A stretch of DNA of 38,869 nt. Origin: CAYQUC01 sp048061315. Lineage in GTDB: Bacteria; Pseudomonadota; Gammaproteobacteria; UBA6429; Thiohalophilaceae. Location of the stretch: positions 1-38,869 of the forward strand of contig JBGMRJ010000015.1 of assembly GCA_048061315.1 (NCBI GenBank), read 5' to 3'. Below, one piece after another: positions 9,451-17,371 of the stretch. Below the pieces are notes generated by a model, which had not been told where the DNA came from, searched no databases, and saw nothing but the letters and a program-made list of their open reading frames with translations. Made by a program: the position numbers and the translations under genes. Each line of letters starts with the position of its first letter. Positions within the stretch are counted from its first letter, which is position 1.

Positions 9451-10371
9451 CTACATCATATCAATGTTTAGTGTTTGTTCAGTCCCATTTCGAATAATGG
9501 ACAAGTTTAATTGTTGTGTTGTTTTCAACACATCGAGTATTTGATAAAGACTGGTTGGATCGTTTAATGGCATGCCATTAACCGAGGTAATAATATCTGT
9601 TTTTTTAATACCCAGTCTACGCATTAATTTTTTGTCTTTGTGGCTCAAAGTGTAACCCTGAATCGCACCAGACTTATTCATTTTCGGTTCAATGCGAATA
9701 TTTTTCCAAATTTCCTGGGGGTTTTTAATGAGACTATCGCGCATTGATTTTAAACTACCACCAGCTCTGACCTGGCGTGATTTAACAGGTGCCACAGTAT
9801 TTCGAACAAGAGCACCTTTAGACAAGGTTTTAACGGGTAAACTTAAAGTCTCAAGACGCCCGGCTCTGGATAAAATAACGCGATCATCGTATATCGTATG
9901 CAATTTCGCATTACCGGGTAAATCAGCACCGACCTTATAAGATTTTTCTTTACCACGAGCATCGGCAATTATCGCAATTGCCTCTGATTGGACATCAGCC
10001 GCCAGAAGTCCTTTCAAAGTTAAGCTTAAATTCGATTTGGGTGCATTAATTAACGCTTGCTGGCTAGCGGTGGCTTTATTTTCCGCCTTACCAAACAGAC
10101 TCCAACTCGCAACATCACGTAAACGCGTGGTTTGAGGGCCCCGAGATTGTTGTCGAACAGATTGAGAAACCGGTTTCGAGCTGGATACTGCAGCCTCATC
10201 AAATAACATCCAGGTAAATTCTGCCAGGCTAGATGTTAACAAAAGAATCATTAATCCCGTTAAAATCATCGGAATCTTAGAAAAACCGGGCTGACTTGGT
10301 AATTCGAGTAATAAATTACGCCAATTCGGCGGTAACCGAAGCTTCGATATTGTATCAATATCAACTTTCAT
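9451..10371 (-). CDS. gspC: Type II secretion protein GspC (inner-membrane link to secretin)
   Basis: The 306-residue bitopic protein has a cytoplasmic N-terminus of about 33 residues, one TM helix at about 35-55 (PMILTGLMILLLTSSLAEF), and a homology-region domain at about 85-180 that contacts the GspD N0 domain. A C-terminal PDZ-like domain covers about 215-306 (DKKLMRRLGIKKTDIITSVN, then GMPLNDPTSLYQILDVL). It is the first gene of the operon, so the gsp promoter should lie just upstream. No strong Shine-Dalgarno sequence is visible before the ATG. Confidence 0.93.
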   Translation of the reverse strand: MKVDIDTISKLRLPPNWRNLLLELPSQPGFSKIPMILTGLMILLLTSSLAEFTWMLFDEAAVSSSKPVSQSVRQQSRGPQTTRLRDVASWSLFGKAENKATASQQALINAPKSNLSLTLKGLLAADVQSEAIAIIADARGKEKSYKVGADLPGNAKLHTIYDDRVILSRAGRLETLSLPVKTLSKGALVRNTVAPVKSRQVRAGGSLKSMRDSLIKNPQEIWKNIRIEPKMNKSGAIQGYTLSHKDKKLMRRLGIKKTDIITSVNGMPLNDPTSLYQILDVLKTTQQLNLSIIRNGTEQTLNIDMM

Positions 10372-10440
10372 AATTAACTGGTCGCCCTATTTCGATAATA
10401 GTGGCATATCTGAAAACACTGGGTGTAATATAGCTTTATC

Positions 10441-10469
10441 ATGGTATTTCGTAGTATCACAGTTCTCAA
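10441..10469 (-). promoter_or_regulatory. Candidate sigma-70 promoter for gspC-M
   Basis: On the minus strand, TTGAGA (plus coordinates 10464-10469) and TACCAT (10441-10446) are separated by 17 nt and lie about 70-100 nt upstream of gspC. The -35 box matches 5 of 6 consensus bases, the -10 box only 4 of 6. It is the best candidate I found close to the operon start, but in such AT-rich DNA the evidence is weak. Confidence 0.3.
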
Positions 10470-10770
10470 AACCTGAACAACATCCCTATTTATTGAGTAA
10501 AACGTACCGAATTAAGTCTTATAATAGCAAGTAATCCTATTTATCAATGACTTATTATTCAACTTTGGAGCTACATGACATAATTGGTCACTAATCGACA
10601 TACCAGGAATTTTTTCTGGCACTAAATCTAACTTAATATCATGAATTCTAACTAATTTTAACGAAATAATACCATTTATTGGGAAATAAATTCCCGATAA
10701 GTAATTGATTTCAGTAATTGTTATAAAAATTTGATAAAAAATAATCAATTAAATCAATTACGTCACAAGT

Positions 10771-10788
10771 TTGGCATGCAAACTGCAC
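10771..10788 (+). promoter_or_regulatory. Sigma-54 (-24/-12) promoter upstream of the pilin gene
   Basis: TTGGCATGCAAACTGCAC has GG at 10773-10774 and GC at 10785-10786, separated by exactly 10 nt, as sigma-54 requires (consensus TGGCAC-N5-TTGCA). Sigma-54 promoters activated by PilR drive pilA in Pseudomonas and relatives. Predicted transcription starts near 10797, leaving a leader of about 200 nt, longer than usual for pilin genes. Confidence 0.7.
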
Positions 10789-10830
10789 TATAACTCTATT
10801 AGAAAGTAAAATGCGTGAGCATTTAAATTT

Positions 10831-10861
10831 AAAAGCCAGTAAAGTAATCTTACCAGCTTTT
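10831..10861 (+). promoter_or_regulatory. Hairpin in the presumed pilin 5' leader
   Basis: AAAAGC and GCTTTT (6 bp) enclose a symmetric CA/CA internal loop and a second 4 bp stem GTAA/TTAC. A smaller hairpin, AAATGC-GTGA-GCATTT, lies just upstream at 10809-10824. Both fall between the predicted sigma-54 start and the pilin ATG. They could stabilise the mRNA, attenuate transcription or bound a short leader RNA; the sequence cannot decide. Confidence 0.35.
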
Positions 10862-11000
10862 CATGCGTAACTCGCTGTTATGAAGTATGTATAAATTATC
10901 ATCATATTTCGTTGATTTGTGACCAAAAGATCAAAAATGTTAGCTAAAAATCACTATAATTTAGTTAGATTCTGAAATTTATATAACCAGGTAGTTAAAT

Positions 11001-11402
11001 ATGGCTGTAACAGTAGAACAAAATAAAGGTGTAACATTAATCGAATTAATGATCGTTATTGCAATATTAGCGATAATTTCTGCCATCGCAATACCTGCTT
11101 ATACTGGATACATCAAAACGGCTAGAATACAAGAATGCCAACAAGAAGTGGCTTCTCTTTCATTAGCAGAGGAAGAATTTTTTCTGGAACAACGTACCTA
11201 TTTTGCAGGAGCTGATATCGCTACTCTTGAAATCAGTAGCCAGGGATTATGGAGAGCAGCTGAACAGGTAGCCGCAAATCGAAATTGCACCTATTCCATT
11301 GTTGCGGGTGCAAACGGAATAGCAACCAGCTATGTTCTAACAGCAACTGGATCTAATAAATTAGCTACTGAAGGTGTGGTTGTGACAAAAACTAGAATAT
11401 AA
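11001..11402 (+). CDS. Type IV prepilin (PilA/PilE-like)
   Basis: The 133-residue prepilin has the leader MAVTVEQNKG, then VTLIELMIVIAILAIISAIA with Glu at +5, then IPAYTGYIKTARIQECQQEV. Mature residue +1 is Val instead of the usual Phe. It has one Cys in the helix (QECQQ) and one later (NRNCTYS). The LEQRTYFAG segment and the short C-terminal domain recall PilE-type pilins, while the position just before pilB with a sigma-54 promoter is that of pilA, so I leave the symbol empty. AGGTAG lies 6 nt before the ATG. PilD would process it and PilB/PilC assemble it. Confidence 0.9.
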   Translation: MAVTVEQNKGVTLIELMIVIAILAIISAIAIPAYTGYIKTARIQECQQEVASLSLAEEEFFLEQRTYFAGADIATLEISSQGLWRAAEQVAANRNCTYSIVAGANGIATSYVLTATGSNKLATEGVVVTKTRI

Positions 11403-11505
11403 TGTCCTTCCATCATGTCACGGTAATATATTAAATTTTACACTCAATCTGCCGATAAATTTATAAACACCATGTGCCACAGTTCACATGAACATGTGCA
11501 ATTCA

Positions 11506-11533
11506 CCTTTATTATTGCCTATAATAATAAAGG
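11506..11533. terminator. Perfect AT-rich hairpin after the pilin gene
   Basis: An 11-bp perfect inverted repeat, CCTTTATTATT and AATAATAAAGG, encloses a 6 nt loop. It lies about 100 nt after the pilin stop and 95 nt before pilB. A uridine tract is lacking, so it may be an mRNA-stabilising or attenuating stem rather than a classic terminator. Either would let pilin mRNA exceed pilB mRNA. Confidence 0.4.
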
Positions 11534-11577
11534 ATGTATGTAAGTAAATAATATTATTGTAGTTTTGTATTTCATTA

Positions 11578-11601
11578 AATAATGTATTTAAATACATTAT
11601 T
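11578..11601. repeat. Perfect 24-bp palindrome just upstream of pilB
   Basis: AATAATGTATTT is followed directly by its reverse complement AAATACATTATT, a gap-free 24 bp palindrome ending 26 bp before the pilB GTG. A loopless palindrome is more typical of a dimeric protein-binding site than of an RNA hairpin. AT-rich composition raises the chance level for short palindromes, but 12 matched pairs is long. Confidence 0.5.
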
Positions 11602-11627
11602 GAGAATCGGAATTTGGAGTTAATTTA

Positions 11628-13343
11628 GTGGCAACACCCAGTGCAAATATCCCCCTTAATGGACTTGCGTTACGGCTGGTTCAAGATGGTGTTATCCAGG
11701 AAGCTAAAGCAAAGCAAGCCTATACTGATTCAATAAAGCAAAAAATTCCATTAGTCAGTTATCTGGTCGACAAGAAAATTGCTACCGGTATTCAGGTTGC
11801 GAGTGCAGCAGCGCACGAGTTTGGGATGCCGCTTTTGGATCTTGCTGCTATCGATATCGATTCCGATATCGTCAAAATTGTAAAAGAAAAACTGGTACGA
11901 CAACACCAGGTATTACCAATCTATAAGCGTGGCACCCGTTTATTCGTGGCGGTATCTGATCCTATCAATCTACAGGCTCTTGATGAAATTAAATTCCATG
12001 TTGGAATGACGGTTGAAGCTATCCTGGTTGAAGATGATAAGCTTAAAAAAATTATTGATAAAGCCATGGAGGATAATGATACCAGTTTATCCGATTTAGC
12101 CGATGGTGATTATGATGATGTTGAATTCGCCGATGAATCTCAAGATGGCGGTGGCGATGTATCTGAATCTGAAGCAGATGATACTCCGGTAGTCCGCTTT
12201 GTGAATAAAGTATTATTAGATGCTATTAATAAAGGTGCTTCAGATATTCACTTTGAACCTTATGAGAAAGCCTATCGAGTTCGATTTCGTCAGGATGGTA
12301 TATTATCCGAGGTTGCATCTCCCCCAGTTACAATGGCACCGCGGTTATCTGCTCGTTTAAAAGTGATGTCCCGGCTGGATATTTCTGAACGACGCGTACC
12401 ACAAGATGGTCGTATTAAAATGCACCTGTCAAAAAATCGGTCTATTGATTTTCGGGTTAATACCTGCCCCACTTTATTTGGAGAAAAAATTGTACTGCGA
12501 ATCCTGGATCCCAATTCTGCAAAATTGGGGGTTGATAAACTCGGGTTTGAAGTCGATCAAAAAGCTTTATTCATGGAAGCCATTGTAAAACCTTATGGTA
12601 TGGTTTTGGTAACAGGACCAACCGGTAGTGGTAAAACTGTTACGCTTTATACCGCTGTGAATATTCTTAATCTACCGAGTACAAATATTTCCACTGCGGA
12701 AGATCCGGTTGAAATCAATCTCGAAGGCATTAATCAGGTTAATGTCAATATCAAGGTTGGTCTTGATTTCTCTAGTGCTTTACGTGCTTTCCTGCGGCAA
12801 GATCCCGATATTATTCTGGTAGGTGAAATACGGGACAAGGAAACGGCCGAAATTGCCATTAAAGCATCACAAACCGGACACATGGTGTTATCAACATTAC
12901 ACACAAATGATGCACCTCAAACTTTAACGCGCCTGGTTAATATGGGTATTCCAGCTTACAATATCGCTTCCGCAGTCAATTTGATTGTAGCGCAACGACT
13001 TGCTCGACGGCTTTGCACCCATTGCAAGAAAAAACGCGATATACCCAATGAAGCACTGTTAGAAGAAGGCTTTACTAAAGAGCAAGTAAAAAAAGGATTC
13101 ACAATCTATGGCAACATTGGCTGTGATCAATGCACGGATGGTTATAAAGGCCGTGTTGGTATCTATCAGGTAATGCCGATTTCCGAAGAAATGGGTCGAA
13201 TCATAATGGAAGGCGGTAATTCATTACAATTAGCAGACCAATCTTTAAAAGAAGGTATTCCCGATTTAAGAATTTCTGGTCTTAAAAAAGTAATGGACGG
13301 TGTCACAACGCTTGATGAAGTGAACCGGGTCACTAAAGAATAA
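11628..13343 (+). CDS. pilB: Type IV pilus assembly ATPase PilB
   Basis: The 571-residue extension ATPase has an N-terminal MshEN-type domain (about 1-150), an acidic linker (about 150-185, many D/E), and the core ATPase. Walker A GPTGSGKT is at 330-337, followed by the Asp box AEDPVEINLEG, Walker B IILVGEIRD and the His box STLHTNDA. The CTHC and CDQC pairs near the C-terminus bind zinc. Translation starts at GTG with GGAG 8 nt upstream. It polymerises pilins through PilC and is paralogous to GspE in this window. Confidence 0.97.
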   Translation: MATPSANIPLNGLALRLVQDGVIQEAKAKQAYTDSIKQKIPLVSYLVDKKIATGIQVASAAAHEFGMPLLDLAAIDIDSDIVKIVKEKLVRQHQVLPIYKRGTRLFVAVSDPINLQALDEIKFHVGMTVEAILVEDDKLKKIIDKAMEDNDTSLSDLADGDYDDVEFADESQDGGGDVSESEADDTPVVRFVNKVLLDAINKGASDIHFEPYEKAYRVRFRQDGILSEVASPPVTMAPRLSARLKVMSRLDISERRVPQDGRIKMHLSKNRSIDFRVNTCPTLFGEKIVLRILDPNSAKLGVDKLGFEVDQKALFMEAIVKPYGMVLVTGPTGSGKTVTLYTAVNILNLPSTNISTAEDPVEINLEGINQVNVNIKVGLDFSSALRAFLRQDPDIILVGEIRDKETAEIAIKASQTGHMVLSTLHTNDAPQTLTRLVNMGIPAYNIASAVNLIVAQRLARRLCTHCKKKRDIPNEALLEEGFTKEQVKKGFTIYGNIGCDQCTDGYKGRVGIYQVMPISEEMGRIIMEGGNSLQLADQSLKEGIPDLRISGLKKVMDGVTTLDEVNRVTKE

Positions 13344-13373
13344 CGCTAAACAACATTAAATAGGTACACTGAA

Positions 13374-14600
13374 ATGGCAAAAGCAGCAACCCAAACTATT
13401 TTTCAATGGGAAGGCAAAGATCGCAAAGGACAGAAAGTAAAAGGCGAATCACCCGGTAATAATGTCGCATTAATTAAAGCCAACCTACGCCGTCAGGGAA
13501 TCAACCCGACTAAAGTCCGGAAAAAAGCCAAACCCTTATTTGGTGGTGGTAAAACAAAAATTAAAGCCGCTGATATTTCGATATTTGCCCGACAATTATC
13601 AACTATGATGAATGCTGGGGTACCGCTTGTACAATCGTTTGAAATTATCGGCAAAGGTCATGAAAACAAAGGTATGCAAGATTTATTAATGAAAGTAAAA
13701 ACTGATATTGAAGGTGGTAGTAATCTTTCAGACGCATTAGGTAAACATCCTTATCATTTCGATGAATTATTTTGCAACCTGGTACGTGCAGGTGAGCATG
13801 CTGGTATTCTGGATAATATTCTGGATAAAATTGCAACCTATAAAGAAAAAACTGAAGCTATTAAAGCCAAAATTAAAAAAGCTATGACTTATCCAACGGC
13901 AGTTGTAGGAGTAGCATTTTTAATTACAACATTATTAATGTTAAAAGTTATTCCCCAATTTGAAGATTTATTTGCCGGTTTTGGCGCTGATTTACCGGCA
14001 CCAACAAGAGTCGTCATCGAAATGTCCAAATTTTTTCAAGCCTATTGGTATGTCATGTTTGGTCTAATAGGTGGCGGTATCTATGGCATGATGCAATTAA
14101 AAAAGAAATCTGTTGCCTTTAACCATGGACTCGACAAATTCATGTTAAAACTACCCATTCTAGGTGCCATCGTCAGAAAAGCAGCTATTGCCCGTTATGC
14201 CCGTACTTTAGCCACTATGTTTACCGCTGGTGTACCGCTTGTTGAAGCAATGGATTCTGTTTCCGGTGCTGTTGGTAATGTTGTTTATGGTGAAGCCGTA
14301 AAAAAAATACGCGATGAAGTTGCAACCGGTACACAACTCAATGTTGCAATGCGGAATGTCAATTTATTTCCAAATATGGTCGTACAAATGACTGCCATTG
14401 GTGAAGAATCAGGTTCCATTGATACCATGCTGAGCAAAGTTGCTGATTTCTATGAAGCCGAAGTAGATGATGCTGTCGAAAACATGAGTACCTTGATTGA
14501 ACCTTTTATCATGGTGTTCCTGGGTGGCCTAATTGGTGGTCTGGTTATCGCAATGTATATGCCGATCTTTCAAATGGGTAAAGTGGTTGGCGGCGGCTAA
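13374..14600 (+). CDS. pilC: Type IV pilus inner-membrane platform protein PilC
   Basis: The 408-residue protein begins with IFQWEGKDRKGQKVKGE, the usual PilC start. It has two T2SSF domains (ISIFARQLSTMMNAGVPLVQ near 63; AAIARYARTLATMFTAGVPL near 270) and TM segments at about 172-195, 220-242 and 377-400. PilC is the platform on which PilB drives pilus extension. It starts 30 nt after pilB and is paralogous to GspF. Nothing is unusual. Confidence 0.97.
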   Translation: MAKAATQTIFQWEGKDRKGQKVKGESPGNNVALIKANLRRQGINPTKVRKKAKPLFGGGKTKIKAADISIFARQLSTMMNAGVPLVQSFEIIGKGHENKGMQDLLMKVKTDIEGGSNLSDALGKHPYHFDELFCNLVRAGEHAGILDNILDKIATYKEKTEAIKAKIKKAMTYPTAVVGVAFLITTLLMLKVIPQFEDLFAGFGADLPAPTRVVIEMSKFFQAYWYVMFGLIGGGIYGMMQLKKKSVAFNHGLDKFMLKLPILGAIVRKAAIARYARTLATMFTAGVPLVEAMDSVSGAVGNVVYGEAVKKIRDEVATGTQLNVAMRNVNLFPNMVVQMTAIGEESGSIDTMLSKVADFYEAEVDDAVENMSTLIEPFIMVFLGGLIGGLVIAMYMPIFQMGKVVGGG

Positions 14601-14662
14601 TAAAAAAGCTGACTCAATAAACCCTATTACAGATATTCAATGCCTGATTGGAGCAAGCATGC

Positions 14663-15565
14663 ATGGCAATAATAACGCTATTTCAGAATGAGCCGAATTT
14701 TTTCTACGCAGTTATCATTATTCTTGGTTTAATTATTGGTAGTTTTATCAATGTTGTTATATACCGTTTACCAATTATATTAAAAAAACAATGGCAATCG
14801 GATTGTGAAGAATTTTTAGATGAGCTCAACAACCCACAGCAAGCTGATCCTGATTCAAACACCAATTCAATCGAAAAATATAATCTTAATACACCACGCT
14901 CGAGCTGTCCTAAATGTGGTCATCTCATTACAGCAATCGAAAATATTCCAGTTATTAGTTATTTATTTTTACACGGCAAATGTCGAGAATGTAAAACCAA
15001 AATATCCATTCGATATCCGCTTATTGAATTATTATGCTCAATAATTGCATTTCTGGTTGCCATTAAATTTGGCTTTTCTAGTATAGCAATCGCAATGATT
15101 ATTCTGTCTTGGGCACTCATTACATTAAGTATGATAGATTATGATTATCAATTTTTACCGGATGAAATAACATTACCCTTTCTCTGGCTCGGTTTATTGT
15201 TTAACGCATTTTTTAATGTCATCCCCCTCTTCGATGCCGTACTGGGTGCTGTTTTTGGTTACCTCATATTTTGGAGTTTATACAAAGCCTTCAAATTATT
15301 AACCGGAAAAGAAGGCATGGGTTATGGCGATTTTAAATTACTTGCCTTACTGGGTGCCTGGTTTGGCTGGCAGTCTCTACTAATGATTATCCTTCTCTCA
15401 TCGCTGAGTGGTGCGGTAATTGGCATATCGCTAATACTGCTAAATCGTCAGGAAAAAGGTAAACCAATTCCATTTGGCCCCTATCTGGCTTTTGCTGGCT
15501 GGATAGTGTTGATGTGGGGAGAAAACTTAAAATTGTTCTATTTTCAATTCACAGGCTTATCGTAA
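14663..15565 (+). CDS. pilD: Prepilin peptidase / N-methyltransferase PilD
   Basis: The 300-residue polytopic aspartic peptidase has an N-terminal DiS_P_DiS domain with zinc cysteines CPKC (about 88-91) and CREC. The two catalytic aspartates are in SMIDYDYQFLPDE and in MGYGDFK (the GxGD-type motif). The ATG at 14663 is chosen because GGAG sits 9 nt upstream; an in-frame TTG at 14648 would overlap that site. PilD cleaves after Gly of prepilins and methylates the new N-terminus. As the only peptidase visible, it probably serves the pilins and the gsp pseudopilins alike. Confidence 0.96.
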   Translation: MAIITLFQNEPNFFYAVIIILGLIIGSFINVVIYRLPIILKKQWQSDCEEFLDELNNPQQADPDSNTNSIEKYNLNTPRSSCPKCGHLITAIENIPVISYLFLHGKCRECKTKISIRYPLIELLCSIIAFLVAIKFGFSSIAIAMIILSWALITLSMIDYDYQFLPDEITLPFLWLGLLFNAFFNVIPLFDAVLGAVFGYLIFWSLYKAFKLLTGKEGMGYGDFKLLALLGAWFGWQSLLMIILLSSLSGAVIGISLILLNRQEKGKPIPFGPYLAFAGWIVLMWGENLKLFYFQFTGLS

Positions 15566-15633
15566 TTACTCATGTAATGAACTTACTAAAATCTGCTGCT
15601 GGCATCTAAAATATAAAACCATTATTATAAGCC

Positions 15634-16248
15634 ATGCTTACAATAGGATTAACAGGTGGAATTGCGTGCGGTAAATCCCTGGTGTCGGGTTATTTTAAAC
15701 AGCTGGGCAAACCCATTATAGACACCGACATTATCGCCAGAGAGTTGGTGGAGCCCGGCAAACCAGCATTACACGAGATAATTCAAATCTTTGGTGAAAA
15801 AATAATAGACAACAATAGTAAACTCAACCGCAAACTACTACGTGAAATAATATTTGAGTCGCCTTCTAAACGCCTGCAGCTTGAGGCCATATTACATCCC
15901 AAAATACACTCTGTAGTTCTGGAAAATCTGACGTCGCTTAATAAAAAGAATACTCCACCACCCTATTGTATTATTGTTATTCCGCTGCTTTTTGAAACTA
16001 AGTCAAGCTATCCAATAGACCGGGTGTTACTGGTAGATTGTACTGAACAACAACAAATAGAACGCACAATGAAGCGTGATAAGATAACGCGTGAACAAAG
16101 TCTGGCCATAATACAGAACCAAACATCACGTACAGAACGACTAAAGCGATCTGATGATATTATAGAGAACACAACGAATCCGGATTTTTGTCGCTCACAA
16201 CTAGATAAAATGCATAAAAAATATATGTCTCTCAGCAAGAACAAATAA
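15634..16248 (+). CDS. coaE: Dephospho-CoA kinase
   Basis: The 204-residue P-loop kinase begins MLTIGLTGGIACGKSLVSGY, with the P-loop GGIACGKS at residues 8-15. The substrate-binding stretch IIDTDIIARELVEPG and the later LVDCTEQQQIERTMKRD and LAIIQNQTSRTERLKRSDDI lid region follow. It catalyses the last step of CoA synthesis, phosphorylating the ribose 3'-OH of dephospho-CoA. The pilD-coaE-zapD order is common in gammaproteobacteria. Confidence 0.97.
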   Translation: MLTIGLTGGIACGKSLVSGYFKQLGKPIIDTDIIARELVEPGKPALHEIIQIFGEKIIDNNSKLNRKLLREIIFESPSKRLQLEAILHPKIHSVVLENLTSLNKKNTPPPYCIIVIPLLFETKSSYPIDRVLLVDCTEQQQIERTMKRDKITREQSLAIIQNQTSRTERLKRSDDIIENTTNPDFCRSQLDKMHKKYMSLSKNK

Positions 16249-16341
16249 TATTGAAATTCATCATGTCGATAATACTTTACCCTAATTCATTTAACGAGAA
16301 AATAACGTCAAATTTCCAAATAAACCTATTAACCTAAAATC

Positions 16342-16350
16342 TGCTAGAAT
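16342..16350 (+). promoter_or_regulatory. Extended -10 promoter abutting the zapD start codon
   Basis: TGCTAGAAT fits the extended -10 pattern TGnTAnnnT. It ends 6 nt before the zapD ATG, so a normal start site would fall at or next to the A of the ATG. No Shine-Dalgarno sequence is present between the box and the ATG, and no good -35 element is seen. This would give a leaderless zapD mRNA. Confidence 0.4.
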
Positions 16351-16356
16351 CTCCTC

Positions 16357-17121
16357 ATGCAAAATACGATTTTATACGAGCAACCCCTTAATGAGCGCGT
16401 CCGAACATTTATGCGTCTAGAGCAGTTATTTAGTCAAACACACGAGTACATTAACAGTGATACACAATGGCATGCTCGAATGACAATGACCGGACTATCT
16501 GAGATTCTCGAAATATTAAACCGCTCAGATCTTAAAACAGACGTATTAAAAGTTCTTGAACGAAATCAAATAAACCTGGCAAAACTAAGCAATACCCCCG
16601 GTGTCGATGTTCAAACACTCAACGCAACTCTAATCGAACTCGACAAATCTTATCAGAAAATCTTACGAGTAGAAGGTCAGCTGGGTCAGGCATTACGAGA
16701 GCACGAAATTTTAACTGGTTTGGTTAAACGCAGAAGCTTAGTAGGTGGTCTATGCAGTTTTGATCTTCCTATTTTACATCATTGGCTCAATTGTACCTCA
16801 ACAGAACGACATAAAAATCTAACTGAATTGTTCTCATCTATTTCAGAAATCCAATACGCTGTAAAATTACTGCTTAATATCATACGCGAAAGTACACTCA
16901 TTAAAAACCAGATTGCAGAAAATGGATTTTATCAACAAAATTTAAATAGTAAACACCCTTATCAATTGATTCGAGTTTTCATTCCAAATGATGTCAATTA
17001 TTTCGCTGAAATTAGCGCAGGAAAACATCGATTTAGTATTCATTTTTTAGAAAGAACTAACGGTCGGCCAATACAAACTAAACAGGATATTAATTTTCAA
17101 TTAGGTTGTTGTGCTGTATAA
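16357..17121 (+). CDS. zapD: Cell division protein ZapD (FtsZ-ring cross-linker)
   Basis: The 254-residue protein begins ILYEQPLNERVRTFMRLEQL, the highly conserved opening of the ZapD (DUF1342/YacF) family. Other conserved parts are RSLVGGLCSFDLPILHHWLN near 126 and the C-terminal beta-domain with HRFSIHFLE. ZapD bundles FtsZ filaments through the FtsZ C-terminal peptide in the cytoplasm. No Shine-Dalgarno precedes the ATG. In many relatives yacG follows zapD directly; here only a remnant does. Confidence 0.95.
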   Translation: MQNTILYEQPLNERVRTFMRLEQLFSQTHEYINSDTQWHARMTMTGLSEILEILNRSDLKTDVLKVLERNQINLAKLSNTPGVDVQTLNATLIELDKSYQKILRVEGQLGQALREHEILTGLVKRRSLVGGLCSFDLPILHHWLNCTSTERHKNLTELFSSISEIQYAVKLLLNIIRESTLIKNQIAENGFYQQNLNSKHPYQLIRVFIPNDVNYFAEISAGKHRFSIHFLERTNGRPIQTKQDINFQLGCCAV

Positions 17122-17127
17122 TCACCG

Positions 17128-17267
17128 AAATTAAATACCCTAACTTCAAAAAGTCTGTACCATAACTTAAAGAGTAGCACTACCAAATTTTTTATTGTGA
17201 ACGTTGTAAATTAAATGATCTTTGCGAATCGGAAAATGAAAAAAAACTATTCCATGCTCGAATATAA
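17128..17267 (+). pseudogene. yacG: Decayed yacG (DNA gyrase inhibitor, zinc protein) remnant
   Basis: Starting about 7 nt after zapD, one frame (17193-17264) reads YCERCKLNDLCESENEKKL and then a stop. This lines up without gaps with the YacG core FCxxRCxLIDLGEWAxEE. Each difference at the key positions fits one base change: the first Cys of the second pair is now Tyr, the Gly is Cys, and the Trp is Ser. The upstream part lies in another frame (KSLYHNLKSSTTKFF); the switch falls in a run of six T. No start codon, first CxxC or intact frame remains. The position matches the yacG slot after zapD in relatives. This is strong for a fragment but was not checked by search. Confidence 0.5.
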
Positions 17268-17371
17268 TAAATAGAACAAAGTATCGAATAATGAATATTC
17301 ATAATATAGTAATACTATTATTCCAATAATTTATATATTACTTCATAGTATAAAAAAGCTTGTCAGTAAAA

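Larger units (their letters stand above)
10372..11000. other. 629 bp divergent intergenic region between gspC and the pilin gene
   Basis: No convincing gene lies here. The region holds the candidate gspC promoter, a sigma-54 promoter aimed at the pilin, and two hairpins in the presumed pilin leader. It also holds a small perfect inverted repeat GGGAA-N5-TTCCC (10681-10695) about 77 bp upstream of the -24 element and a TGAC-N7-GTCA inverted repeat (10575-10589). These two repeats could be activator sites, but nothing in the sequence proves it. A TTG-started minus-strand frame at 10512-10748 has no ribosome binding site and was not accepted. Confidence 0.6.

Noticed and set aside
10512..10748. 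Minus-strand frame of 78 codons upstream of gspC
   Set aside because: It starts only at TTG, has no ribosome binding site, resembles no family I know and lies in the promoter region. It is most likely chance in AT-rich DNA.
17291..17302. 12 bp palindrome ATGAATATTCAT after the yacG remnant
   Set aside because: It is short, AT-rich and not linked to any promoter or gene boundary I can define.
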